Shown piece by piece: positions 10,702 to 24,277 of a stretch of 64,000 bases of DNA. Position numbers and translations under genes: made by a program. The notes beneath the pieces were generated by a model. It saw only the letters and a list, made by a program, of their open reading frames with translations, made no database searches and was not told the DNA's origin. Every line of letters begins with the position of its first letter. Position 1 is the first letter of the stretch. Source of the stretch: Asterias rubens (taxonomy: Eukaryota > Echinodermata > Asteroidea > Forcipulatida > Asteriidae); assembly GCF_902459465.1 (NCBI RefSeq), contig NC_047073.1, positions 310,001-374,000 of the forward strand, in the 5' to 3' direction.

Positions 10702-13700
10702 CTGGATGAACAAGAAAACAGATGTGGAATTAGAGTAACTATTAATAAAAAATATGAATAGTAGACTTGCGGGTACAACCATGTGTAAAATCTCTTTTGA
10801 GGGCGGGTGTGGAATTGGGGAAAATTCTTTTTGCAGGCTTTTTTGTCTTAAAGTATGCCATCTCAGGTCTGGTATTTCAGAGAGGGGCGGGGTGGGAAGG
10901 GGGGGGGGGCAAATATGCTCATCTTATCGCTGCCTCATTTCATTTTTAAAAATGTGTTCCAGTAAACAGTTGTTACTCTAATATACGTTACACGTAGAGG
11001 TGCCACAATTCTTTGCCCTTAGTAAGGGCCCCTGACTGAGCCCCTCACAAGTATTCAGTATCACAATCAGGCATATATCTTATTCATTATAACACACTGC
11101 TTTCCCATTTTTCTACTTTTTTTTATCAATATCCCTATTAGCTATTGCTGAGTTAAGAAGCTGTAATCCACATAAATGTTGGCAATTCTGTTAAAATTTA
11201 GCTTGGTCTTCTTTTTTCAGTTGTTTCAAGAAATTAGTCTGGATCAAACAAAAATGTCTCTTTTACAAAAATTTGTACTTACCCTCCTACCAAGAGCTTC
11301 CATTCCTGTCAAAACCTTCACAGAAAACAAGAAAAAAAATATTCAACTCAAAATCACAAGAGCAATCACAATAAAATTTGTCCAGCTTACTTCAAAAGCA
11401 GAGAAGTAAGCCTCAGCAAAAGATGTTTCAAGAACAAATAAGAAGAAATGTGGACATTTAGGATAGATTTGCATTGTTGGTGCTCTAATCTGCTTACAAG
11501 AGTCACAAGTTAAAACAGCTTTGCTTTTATTATGGTAAGCAGTTAACATGAAGCATACATGTAATCTGTTATTGCAGTGCTGTCACTCTTTTGTAAGCAC
11601 AAAGCATCTGCTTACAGGCTTGAATGAAAGTTCCATTGACATTTACTCTCTTCTGTATAATTGTAGACTCTGAAGATGAAAACTAACTTACCCCATTCAT
11701 GTTACGTGCTTCATAGAGATCTACTGTCTGGAACAGATCTTGTTTTGGTACACCGTAAGCTTCACAAGCTGTCAAGAAATTGCCAATGTTTTCCATCTAC
11801 AGAGGAACACAAACAAAGTTCAAACAACTTGAGAAGAATCTGATATTAAAAAGAACCGACTGTAACAACCGCAACGCTACAGATAGAATTTAAATACAGG
11901 ATCACTGTTTTAAAAGCCAGGATTTTGTAAGCTTTGTGTGAGGGTCAAACTGAAAAAGCATTTCTTACAACTGCTTACAATTGGTATCCACTAATCATTA
12001 CAGGATCCACACAGGCCTCTTGTAACATGGCAGGCCTCAGTATAGTCTTGGTTCCAAGACGCTCCAGTGATGTACAGTTTGTGGCGTGATAGCGGTTACA
12101 TAATGAATGATAGCGCCACCTAGTGGCGCAATACTAGTCTCAGTAGCGTTGAGACATCAGCTCTAGAATGTATGTGTGTGGGGGGGGGGGGGGTCAGGGA
12201 TTTGAATCACAACCAAGTAGACTTTTTTTTTTTTTTTTACAGTTCTTTGGAAAGCTCAGTTCACAGAGCTTATCATACGTTGCTGTAAGGGTAAAAATAA
12301 ACAATACTACACTTTGTTCTTCTGAGACTGGAATTAGAGGAAACAAATCACAACAAATAATTAAAAGCTGAAATGTAATCTTACCATTTTAAAGGCCATT
12401 GTTTTGCTTTCGTTGATTTTCTTCACACTTCCTGGTTGCATGATATTAATCAATCTGTGTATGAAAATATAATGTTTTTTACCATGGAATACTTTGTGTC
12501 GTAGAGTTAGATATTAGTTTTAATAACCTGTTTCTTAGTAACAGGTGCACAGACATTCTTACCTGCATAAGACTACCCCATCTTTTAAGGCTTTAGCGAA
12601 ATTAGACCATCCTAACTCGGCCGGCTCCAGATTTACGCCAACGATGGACTCAATCCAATTTCTACATTCAAGCTCTTTTTCTTCATCATACTGGCCCTTT
12701 GCCTGGATACAAAGACACAAATAAATTGGGTTGATCCATTTACAAGTCAATTAAGCAAAACCAAGCACTTAGTTCTTTACTGCCATCTGCTAGCATCAAT
12801 GAGTGGTTTTTATACACACTTAATGTAAGGGCTAATTTCCAGTGTTGCAGTACTCATGTGTACTCATTGCATACGCACTAGAGTACCGTGATGGTACTCA
12901 AACTTGTACTTGGCAGTACTCAAAATTTACTAGTACTCAAAATGTACACTCAATACTGGACTGACAAACAACCAAAGCTCTCGCTTCCAACCACGAGTTC
13001 TTATCAGATCAACACTACTCAAAAGAGATTTACACATAATGGTGATACTGCAATCCTCACCTGAAGAATATTAATAGGCAACGCTTAGATGATTCTTATG
13101 AAGCCACCGATTGATTACGCTGAAAATAAATATGGTTGAGGCCAAAGGTTGATGGATACACTCAAGCTCAAAGGAAGCCATCCACCTGTACTTAATCATC
13201 CATGAGCTTTGTACTAACTGAACCTACATTTGTAGTGACACCTCAGAAGAATTTGCAAAATGCAAATGTAAATAAACAGTACAGTGTACAATCTGATTCT
13301 GATAGGAAAACAAACAATCAAAAGCTGACAAATAATTATAAATGCTCTTTTCAGATCAAATGCCATATGGGGGTTCTAAGAACAAAAGTAGGGTAATAGA
13401 TTGTTTTTTTTTTGTCAACATAATGAATTTTGGCGATTCAAATATGTTGTCATACTTTTATTGACTGCTTACTCCGAAGGGTTCTTACCACAATTTCAAT
13501 CTTTATATATTTATAAGAAAGTTCTGGTTAAACTAAACAATTCCTTTCAGAGTCATACCAAGTAAAAAAACAAAGCCATTGATACTTTACACATAAGTAT
13601 TTTTGGATAAACCTCAATTAGTTTCAATCTGCAAAAAACAAACAAACAAACAAACAAACAAACAAACAAACAAACAAACAAACAAACAAACAAACAAACA

Positions 13701-16627
13701 AACATGAACAGGTTGCTTGTAACATAACTTCATAGTTCATTGGAAATACATAAATAGAGAGAAAGAGTCTGAACATCTGTTAAGATTGGTTTAGCGCATT
13801 ATAAATGCCAATAATTGTTATTATATTATTATTATAGAGTCAGAAAGCACACAGAAAACAAAAAAGGGGTTTAAGGGGTCTCCCTATTCATTGTCAAATG
13901 TTAAAACATTCAACAATGAATAATACTCCAGAGAAATATGTGTAGTCTGAAATACTTACAAAGCTTCTACCATTACTAGGTCATGCCTAAATAATAGATT
14001 CAATAACACCACAGGGGTATGTGTTACACAATATCATAGGACTACTAGGGCTTGGCTGAACACCTTACAGCAAACCCCTCCATATAAAGGCCCTAATATA
14101 ACAAACTTATTATTACACTTCACAATCGGTCCTACTACTTGCCGTCAACTCGCCGACTTGCCGTCAACTCACCGTCAACTCATTTTCGTGCCGTCAACTC
14201 ATTAAATTTACATGAAAAATCTATAAAAAGGGGGCACGGAAGTGTTAAGTCTGGGCTAAACTACATATTTCTCATGGTTTTCGGTACAAATTCATTCACA
14301 AAAACGACTTTGTGTTGATAACAAAAAAGTACCAATCATTGACATCTTGGGCCAAGACTAATCATTGTGAAAAAGCAAGATGGCGGCCGACAGTTTTTTG
14401 GCTTTGAGAATTTTTTTTCACGAGAAAAAAAAATCAATTTTTATTCCGAAATATGACCTAAAACTTACGCGAATGCTCTTTGAGCTGATACTTTACAGTT
14501 CTATGCTTCTTTTGTGGATTTTAAATGTATATTGGAGGAGTTGACGGCGAGTTGACGGCGCAAGTGAGTTGACGGCGAGTTGACGGCAAGCAGTAGGACC
14601 CTTCACAATACATCTACCTCAGTTGTCCACGTGGATTTTGAATGGCTTCTTTTAAGATTATGCTGCTAAGAGAGAAGCCAAACAAACATACAACTCAAAG
14701 ATTGGGGACAATGCTTGGATTATGTTTTTTTATAAAGAGGATCAAAGTTAGGTACCCGTGCTAAACTTACTTTTTGTGTGGAGATATTAATAGTATACAA
14801 AGCTAAAAAAAATTGAAATGCTTTTGCCCTACTGTGTTTAATAATCATCACTGATTAGGGGGTGAGTTCACTCATTCCTACCCTCAAACTTTAAAGAACC
14901 ATTATTCTTCAATTTCTTTCAATAAACTTGTTGCAAAAAAAAGAAAAAAAAAGTGAAAATTTTGTCCAAATAAATGCTTAATAATTCTGAACACTAGAGT
15001 TAAGTGGGTTTTCTTCAGGAAAGTGTAAGAAATAAGACTGTAGCCGACACTTTCAGACTGTGCGTTAACCTCTTGATTCTTAATTGCAAGGAAGGAAATA
15101 ATTATGGATGTTCCAATTGTCTTTATTTCCTGTCAAAGAAAAAGAGTCTATTCCAGGAAGGTAAACTCAATCAACAATACTGGCACAAAAAGAAAAAGAA
15201 AAAAACTTGGCCAGCTGAACGCAATCAACAATCCTTGCATGGCTTTCCTCCCCACAAGGACAATATTTTCACCTGGGCTTTTAATTCACTTCAACTCATG
15301 GACTATGTATGTCTCCATGTTGAAAATAACTCTTCATGCACATGTTATTTGGCTGTGGCTGCTGAAATGCACATTGCAAACCCTTATAAGGTGCTACATA
15401 ATTGGGTCTTAGAATTAAATTCAATTACCTATCTTTCTGTAAACAAGTATATATACTTCTGAGTGCATTTTAGTAGAAATGTGCGCTACATTATTAAAAT
15501 ACTTCAATACTATTACTATTTAATTATTAATAATTTTTGGTTTTTACCCATATACACCGATGTATGAAGCACTGTATACTCAGTACTTTCCCCGAGTCCT
15601 GTCTATTTGATTATTGTTTGACAGTGTGAAATTATTCCGTCCCAACTTTAAAATTGTCCCAACTGCAGTTAGGAATGGTCCCAACTTCTAAACAGACATT
15701 ATTCACAGAGCTGTTTGGGGTTATTGTCCACTGTTGACAACATTCCACATGACTGGCTGTGACAATAGCTCTGAGTAAACCATTGGCATATTTGGGAGAA
15801 AACTGGCTGTACAAAAGCCACTTCCTACCTCCATGATGCAGACAATGAGCAACAGGGAGCACTAGATGAAGGGTGGAATGTTAAGAGGCAAGACCAAGGC
15901 ATCTTTGAACAGATAAAATAACCATTAATATTTATGGGGTTTAGTATCTATTTTCTTCCTCCATGGTTAATCTGATGACACATGGGTGGTTACCTCCCCA
16001 TGGTGGTTACCTCCCAACCATCAAGAAGAATAGAACAAGGCTGGAGAGGGGAAAACACCCAAACTCTTGAGAGGGGAAAACACCCAAACTCTATAGACCA
16101 AACTGTATTATGTTGGTGTTTGTTTGAGACAAGCACAATGTTGTGACTCTGGACGGTCATACCATTTCCTTCCTCCATGGTCATACAGTAGAGGTTTGCT
16201 CTTAACGGGGGGGGGGGGGGGGGGGGGTAATAATATAAAAATGTAAGGCTCAAGTGCCCATTAACACACCATATCCTGATATCAGGTTAAGACAAACTTA
16301 ATTTTTTTCTCTAAAGATATTCCAAATCGGTATCGTTTTTTTGTCCAATCCGAAGGCAGTCCATGCGTGGAGGGAACTCCATGATCCACCCATACCACTC
16401 AGTTTAGATCACAACGAGTGATTTACACAAAGTGAACAAAGACAGGCAGGTCATTGTATTGTCTTTCTTGGTCAATGTGTGAGGCTGAAACACAAGTAAA
16501 CCTTCACATCACTGCACTAGACACCCTAGATCCCTAATCGAGGGAAGACTTATCATTACTACAGAATTTCACAACCTACCTTTCTTTCCAGTTCTGCAGA
16601 CAACCCATAAGATCTACCTTTATTCAT
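10501..16627 (-). CDS. TAGLN: Transgelin / muscle protein 20-like, paralogue 1 (complete gene, 6 coding exons)
   Basis: Coding exons in transcript order are 16580-16627, 12563-12702, 12385-12454, 11692-11796, 11283-11315 and 10501-10701. All have GT-AG junctions and compatible phases, and together encode 198 residues, the usual transgelin length. Residues about 25-130 form a single calponin-homology (CH) domain, with the block [20 protein letters not shown] and the later run [16 protein letters not shown]. Residues about 166-181 form one calponin-like repeat ([17 protein letters not shown]). Family knowledge: transgelins bind and bundle F-actin in muscle and motile cells; that role is inferred here. 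The start is the first ATG of the 16-residue first exon ([16 protein letters not shown]), a typical transgelin N-terminus. A related gene lies upstream on the same strand, so this is a tandem pair. Calponin is a less likely alternative because only one repeat is present. Confidence 0.93.
11283..11315 (-). CDS. TAGLN: Transgelin paralogue 1, 33-nt micro-exon 5
   Basis: Encodes [11 protein letters not shown]. The acceptor at GTGAAG and the donor GTAAGT bracket exactly 11 codons. The same 33-nt exon exists in paralogue 2 (VINGIMALGRK), which supports the call. Confidence 0.9.
11692..11796 (-). CDS. TAGLN: Transgelin paralogue 1, coding exon 4 (CH domain end)
   Basis: A 105-nt exon starting [20 protein letters not shown] and ending in NMNG, phase 0 on both sides. 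It corresponds to the [17 protein letters not shown] signature of transgelin CH domains. Confidence 0.94.
12385..12454 (-). CDS. TAGLN: Transgelin paralogue 1, coding exon 3 (CH domain)
   Basis: Encodes [20 protein letters not shown] plus FKM and completes the split Arg codon. It ends in phase 0 at a GTAAG donor. It is one codon longer than the matching exon of paralogue 2. Confidence 0.93.
12563..12702 (-). CDS. TAGLN: Transgelin paralogue 1, coding exon 2 (CH domain start)
   Basis: Starts at [19 protein letters not shown] after a TATCCAG acceptor and ends within a split Arg codon after VVLC. The N-terminal half of the CH domain is recognisable, including the conserved Trp and the KDGVVLC helix. 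Confidence 0.93.
12703..14126. other. Transgelin paralogue 1 intron 1, right of exon 2
   Basis: Intronic. Holds a (CAAA)n microsatellite; otherwise nothing supported. Confidence 0.6.
13634..13703. repeat. (CAAA)n microsatellite, about 17 units
   Basis: Uninterrupted CAAA repeats of about 70 bp. Confidence 0.95.
14127..14601. mobile_element. 475-bp hAT-like MITE with 8-bp target-site duplication
   Basis: Ends CGGTCCTACTACTTGCCGTC and CAAGCAGTAGGACCC are inverted. Each end carries several subterminal GCCGTCAACTC copies in mirrored orientation. TTCACAAT flanks both sides (14119-14126 and 14602-14609). An 8-bp TSD fits the hAT superfamily. No transposase frame inside. It sits in transgelin intron 1. 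Confidence 0.85.
14610..16579. other. Transgelin paralogue 1 intron 1, remainder
   Basis: Includes a partial SINE at 15541-15612 (ACACCGATG, ACTGTATACTCAGTACTTTC), a duplicated 24-bp GAGAGGGGAAAACACCCAAA unit at 16044-16093 and a run of more than 20 G at 16207. The 152-residue open frame at 15004-15462 has no family resemblance and is not called. Confidence 0.5.
16580..16627 (-). CDS. TAGLN: Transgelin paralogue 1, coding exon 1
   Basis: Encodes residues 1-16 and ends at a GTAGGT donor in phase 0. It is separated from exon 2 by a 3.9-kb intron that carries a hAT-like MITE. Confidence 0.85.
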
Positions 16628-17447
16628 GATTATTTTTCTCGTGGACTTTACAGCAAGGTCTGGTTCAACCCAATCTAAGAATCCCAGCGATCAGTTTCAA
16701 AAGCGGTGGTTAATTCCTGTGTTCGGTAGTTAAGCAGTGTGCTTGTAAATGCTGTGCTCTCAGATCGAAATGCAGTCTCATGAAACGTGACCCATGTGTG
16801 ACCCAACACACACGCCCTCTCAAGATTAAAACCAAGAAACATCGACTGTTTTATGTTCCTTCCTACATAAATAACAAAACTAAAGTGGTCTCTCCTATAC
16901 ATCAAAAGTAACCAAGTTTAGTGTGTTTCTTTTGATCAAACAAATGATGCCTTGTTCCATTATTTTCGTGATGTAGCGAGAGTATAATAACACCTACTAT
17001 AAAGAAAAACTAAAATACACTCGTAACATAATTCCTCTATGGAGCACCATGGAGCAAGTTTATTGCTCCATGGGAGCACCCAGCCCCATTGTTGCTCATT
17101 AACTTACAATTCATGCAACAGTCGTCGTTAAAACAACACCGATTTTTGACGTATGAGGTTAGGCATTTGACCTTCGGGCCCGCCAAATACCGTTCTTTTC
17201 TTCAACTGTTTGTACAGCATTATGCAGCAATCTTCACATATTGATGCATACATTTTTGTGTTGCTAGGCTATTCTCAATGACTACTTTGAATTTTGTTCA
17301 GAGGCAGCAATAAATCGATGGGTTTGTCGCCTGAATGACACATGATGTTTTTCTCTTTCAAAATTGTTTACTTTACACAAACTAATAATATTTCATAATT
17401 GACATTTTTCTATAAGAAAAAATCTAAACATTTATTAGTGTTTTATT
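16628..17447. other. 5' flank of transgelin paralogue 1
   Basis: Should hold the promoter. No CArG box, TATA box or other decisive element is recognised. A CATGGAGCA repeat lies near 17047-17078. Confidence 0.3.
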
Positions 17448-17936
17448 CTGTCTTTAGCTTCTTTAGAGAGCCACTTTATTCTTCGTGGCTCCCGGGTGGA
17501 TGTTTTATATTTCCCCATCCACTTGGGCTTATCATTTGCTGTGTCGTAAACGGTGGAACAGCCCAGAGCGAGATTTGGTAAAGGGGTATTTTTGGGACGT
17601 ACTTGAAGTCATGGTGCTCAATATTTGAAGAAATTGGGCGTGAAGTAAACGTTTTAAAGTAATTATTCGCTTTATGCAAATCTTTAGTCACGTGAATTTA
17701 AAAAGTGAATAATTATTTTAAAACGTTTATTTCACGTCCGATTTCCTACTTGGGGCCCACCATGATTTCAACTACGTACCCAAAATACCACCCTGCCAAA
17801 TTTCAGTTTGGGTTATTATTTAGTAACAGAACACTAGGTCCAAAAGCCATATAATGTGGATGGAAATCTCTTGATAAGATACATTCACCCCGGGAGCCAC
17901 GATAACGAAGTGGCTCTCTAAAGAAGCTAAAGACAG
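17448..17936. mobile_element. 489-bp foldback element
   Basis: Outer arms (17448-17496 and 17889-17936) are almost perfect inverted repeats starting CTGTCTTTAGCTTCTTTAGA and ending CCCGGG. An inner imperfect inversion (AAACGTTT with AATAATTATT) lies at 17640-17735. No clear target duplication. Confidence 0.8.
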
Positions 17937-18560
17937 ATGAAAAACGCTGAAGAAAATTGATACTTAAACTGATATGTAAATATCCATCTTCTGAAGTACG
18001 TCTAAAGAAACCATGTCATAATTAAAATCGTAGACAGACGTTTCAAACGAAACGTCACAGCGTGAATCGGTAGAACGTGGGCAACTCTGGGGAAAAAATT
18101 GAAGCGACATTCTTATTCCAATACATTGATATCTTATAATAATTACTATAACAAGCCACAATTTTCACAAATCTTATTGCCATTAATTTAGTACAGGGTC
18201 ACCATGGAAATTTTAGCCATAAAATTGTTACCAATCATTTATTTTTAATGTTTATATTTAACACATCGTGTACAAAACCTTCAAGGAATTAGTAGCCACT
18301 TATTTTTTTTACCAATCGTTTATTTATTTATTTGTGTAATAACGAAGTCGTGTACAAAACGCCTTGGGAACTAGGCTACATGGGAAAGAAACACAACTAG
18401 TATAGAGACCGTTTGACTAATCACATGATATTAGTTTGTCATTTGTTCTTTGCTCCAGATTATCAATGTGACATCCATGAGGATGTTCAGGAATTTCAAT
18501 ATTTCTATTGATTTGAGTAGCCAGGATATAAATTGAATTTTAAAAACAATAAATAAATAA
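17937..18560. other. No gene seen
   Basis: AT-rich intergenic sequence between the transgelin genes. Confidence 0.35.
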
Positions 18561-18569
18561 ATGAAATCA

Positions 18570-19180
18570 ATAAACAAATTATTATTTGGGCCATTTTGTA
18601 CTTATGCTGGTTAATAGTGAAAATCCCAATTATTCTTTGAAACATCTTGTTTTTTGTACCTATACACCGATGTGTGTTAGCACTGTATACCCAGTACTTT
18701 CCCGAGTCCTGTGAACAAATATCGCAGGCATGTTACTCGGGTGGGATTCGAACCCACGACCCTTGCAATTCTAGAGCAGTGTCTTACCAACTAGACTACC
18801 GAGGTTGCCCAGTAGCTAGAGGCAGTTCGAATCCTTTGTTTTGGCAGCGGGTACCGCAACGATAATAAGAGATGTAAAATTTATGTTTTCAAATCCGTAA
18901 CAAAAGTTAAAAACGTTGACAGGTCCCCCAGAAGAGAGCGCCAGACCCCGTGCTTTGCGTTTCTCCTCTAGGGCACAACATGCGGCAAATACAAAAAAAA
19001 TGAATCAATCAACAAAATATCATTTGGGTCATTTGGTATTTAGTGAAAAATCCTTATTGTTGTTAGCATTATCTTCAATTACTAAATTTTCATTAGAATT
19101 CCGTAAAAGTAAAAACGTTGACAGGTCCCCCAAAAGAGGGCGCCATATACCCCGTGCTTCGCGTTTCTCCTTGACAGATA
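18570..19180. repeat. Diverged tandem segmental duplication, first copy interrupted by a SINE
   Basis: AATCAATAAACAAATTATTA (18574) matches AATCAATCAACAAAATATCA (19003), and ACGTTGACAGGTCCCCCA followed by GAGAG/GAGGGCGCC, CCCCGTGCTT and GCGTTTCTCCT occurs at 18913 and 19116. The first copy has the SINE between the two blocks. Confidence 0.7.
18640..18880 (-). mobile_element. tRNA-derived SINE (family 1)
   Basis: Minus-strand A box TAGTCTAGTTGG and B box GGTTCGAATCC are intact. Same order of blocks as both halves of the 50.2-kb dimer: GCAGCGGGTACCGC, the tRNA-like body, ACTCGGG, then ACACCGATGTGTGTTAGCAC. Confidence 0.85.
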
Positions 19181-19199
19181 TGAGGCAATGACCAGGGGT

Positions 19200-20753
19200 A
19201 ACACCCCCCCCCCCCCCCCCGTTGTCTTCGAGAAGCATGTGGACCGTTGAGCTGTGCATTTTGGAGTCACTTCCATCCAAAGCACAGTGTTTCATGTTTA
19301 TGTTTTCAATGTAGTATTTTGAAGGTCCAAAAAAACATTTTTTTTGTAGGCAAATGTTCGTTCGTATTTCACTTTTGATTAAGGTTTTCTACAGGTTTTA
19401 TAAAAGTGTTATAGAGCTGCTTCAGCAGAAAATAATTGCTTCTAATTAATGTTCTATCTTGTATGTAATGTCTTGACTGGTAAACTTATTCTGCGGAAAA
19501 GCATATCTTTGTCAGTGCCATTTTCTGTTTGAAGCAGCTCTATATGAAATTGAAGCTCGGCGGACACAGCAGACAAGTGCAAGATACAAACTTCACAAAC
19601 AAGACGGTCAGTGTAGAGTGCTTTTTAATGTCGAAAATAAGTTTGTGCATTATTATTCTACAAAAAAAAGGTCAAATAAACATTTATGGGCATACAGTCT
19701 GACTGGTATAGCGACTTCACCTGCCCGTTTTGTCCAAAGGTATAAAGGCATAGTCAACGGCAATCTTGGTCTCAAATCCTAGACTAATCCAGACCTTAAC
19801 ATTTAAATTGAAACTAACTGATGTCTTAACAAAAGAAGAATAGAAATAGCTGCAAACTGCCGATTTACAATGACATTTCGTGTAAATAATAATTAAAGAG
19901 TCTTTGATAACAATCTGAGGGTGACAAAGGAGTGGTATTTCCAAAACAAAACAAAACTGGAGCTTATATAAAAAACTATAACCACAAATCAGATCGATGA
20001 CAAATAAATGCAAGTCAGTAGTCTTTTTGTAAAGCTTATGATTTGTGGCATGTTTTACTCCCACAGCCAACGTAATGAGAGAAGATACTGATTTGTTCCT
20101 CTCCGATGTGAATCTGTTTGGACTCTTGTTTTTATGGGAAGCCCTTTTGTAACCTTTTCGATAAAACCAAAGATAGTGACACAAGTTAAGGCTCAAACCG
20201 ATAATATACATTAGCTGTATAAAAAGGTAAAGTTTTGAACAAAATATTTAACATGTTGTATGAAAACAGCTACAACTAACCCAACAAGAAAAATACTATG
20301 ATATAAATATGCAAGATAATTATTTTAAGGCCAAAGTGAAATCTTTTCCTTTATTTCTAGTTTTCAATTCAAAGTCTGTTCAAAATAAAAGTGTTTGTAA
20401 AGAAAGAAACAAATTCGCCCTTTATATTCACACAATCTTGAACTTTACTTGGTGTGTGTTTTTAATAAAGAATACTTTATAAATGAATATAAATGAACCA
20501 GAATAAACATTCAAGCATCAGTTAGGTGCAATTGATTTGACCAGAAGAAACAAAATGCCAGCACCGTAGTTTTATTATGCGATTGAACATGTTAAGCTTT
20601 AATCATAGAGGGCGCTATGTATATTAATACATCTCCATCAAAATCTATTGAGTTTTGTCGCAAGTCGTTTCGTACTGGCGTGTTGTTTTACAACACAACA
20701 ACATGAAGATTGTACAGTTCAGTGTATACTCAATAGCAAATAATTATTTCAAT
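19200..20753. other. Intergenic, no supported gene
   Basis: Includes a poly-C run at 19203-19220 and a MITE-like remnant at 19411-19545 (GAGCTGCTTCAGCAGAAAA with an inverted end). A 164-codon minus-strand frame at 19717-20211 has no recognised family and no splice context; chance is the likeliest explanation. Confidence 0.4.
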
Positions 20754-20759
20754 TTTATT
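20754..20759 (-). terminator. Possible poly(A) signal of transgelin paralogue 2
   Basis: AATAAA on the minus strand about 210 nt downstream of the stop codon. The position is plausible but there is no transcript evidence. Confidence 0.35.
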
Positions 20760-20966
20760 TATAAACACTCTGAACAGTAGAAATTAAACTAAAACTAAAA
20801 CAGAAAAACCCTGTTCTCTCTCAAAACTAGAATTTCTTCAACCATATTTCGTATAAACCTAAAATGCAACGCGGTTTAATTGGCTTCAAATGAAAACAAA
20901 AAACTATCCTGTTTTTTGTTGTCTCTATGCATGTTTTTTTACTTCTTCTTTTTCTTGAAACACCAC

Positions 20967-24277
<3,311 letters not shown>

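Noticed and set aside
15004..15462. 152-residue plus-strand frame in the transgelin intron
   Set aside because: No family resemblance, poly-Lys from an A-rich run, and no splice context.
19717..20211. 164-residue minus-strand frame between the transgelin genes
   Set aside because: Low-complexity hydrophobic and basic composition with no recognised motif; chance or decayed sequence is more likely than a gene.
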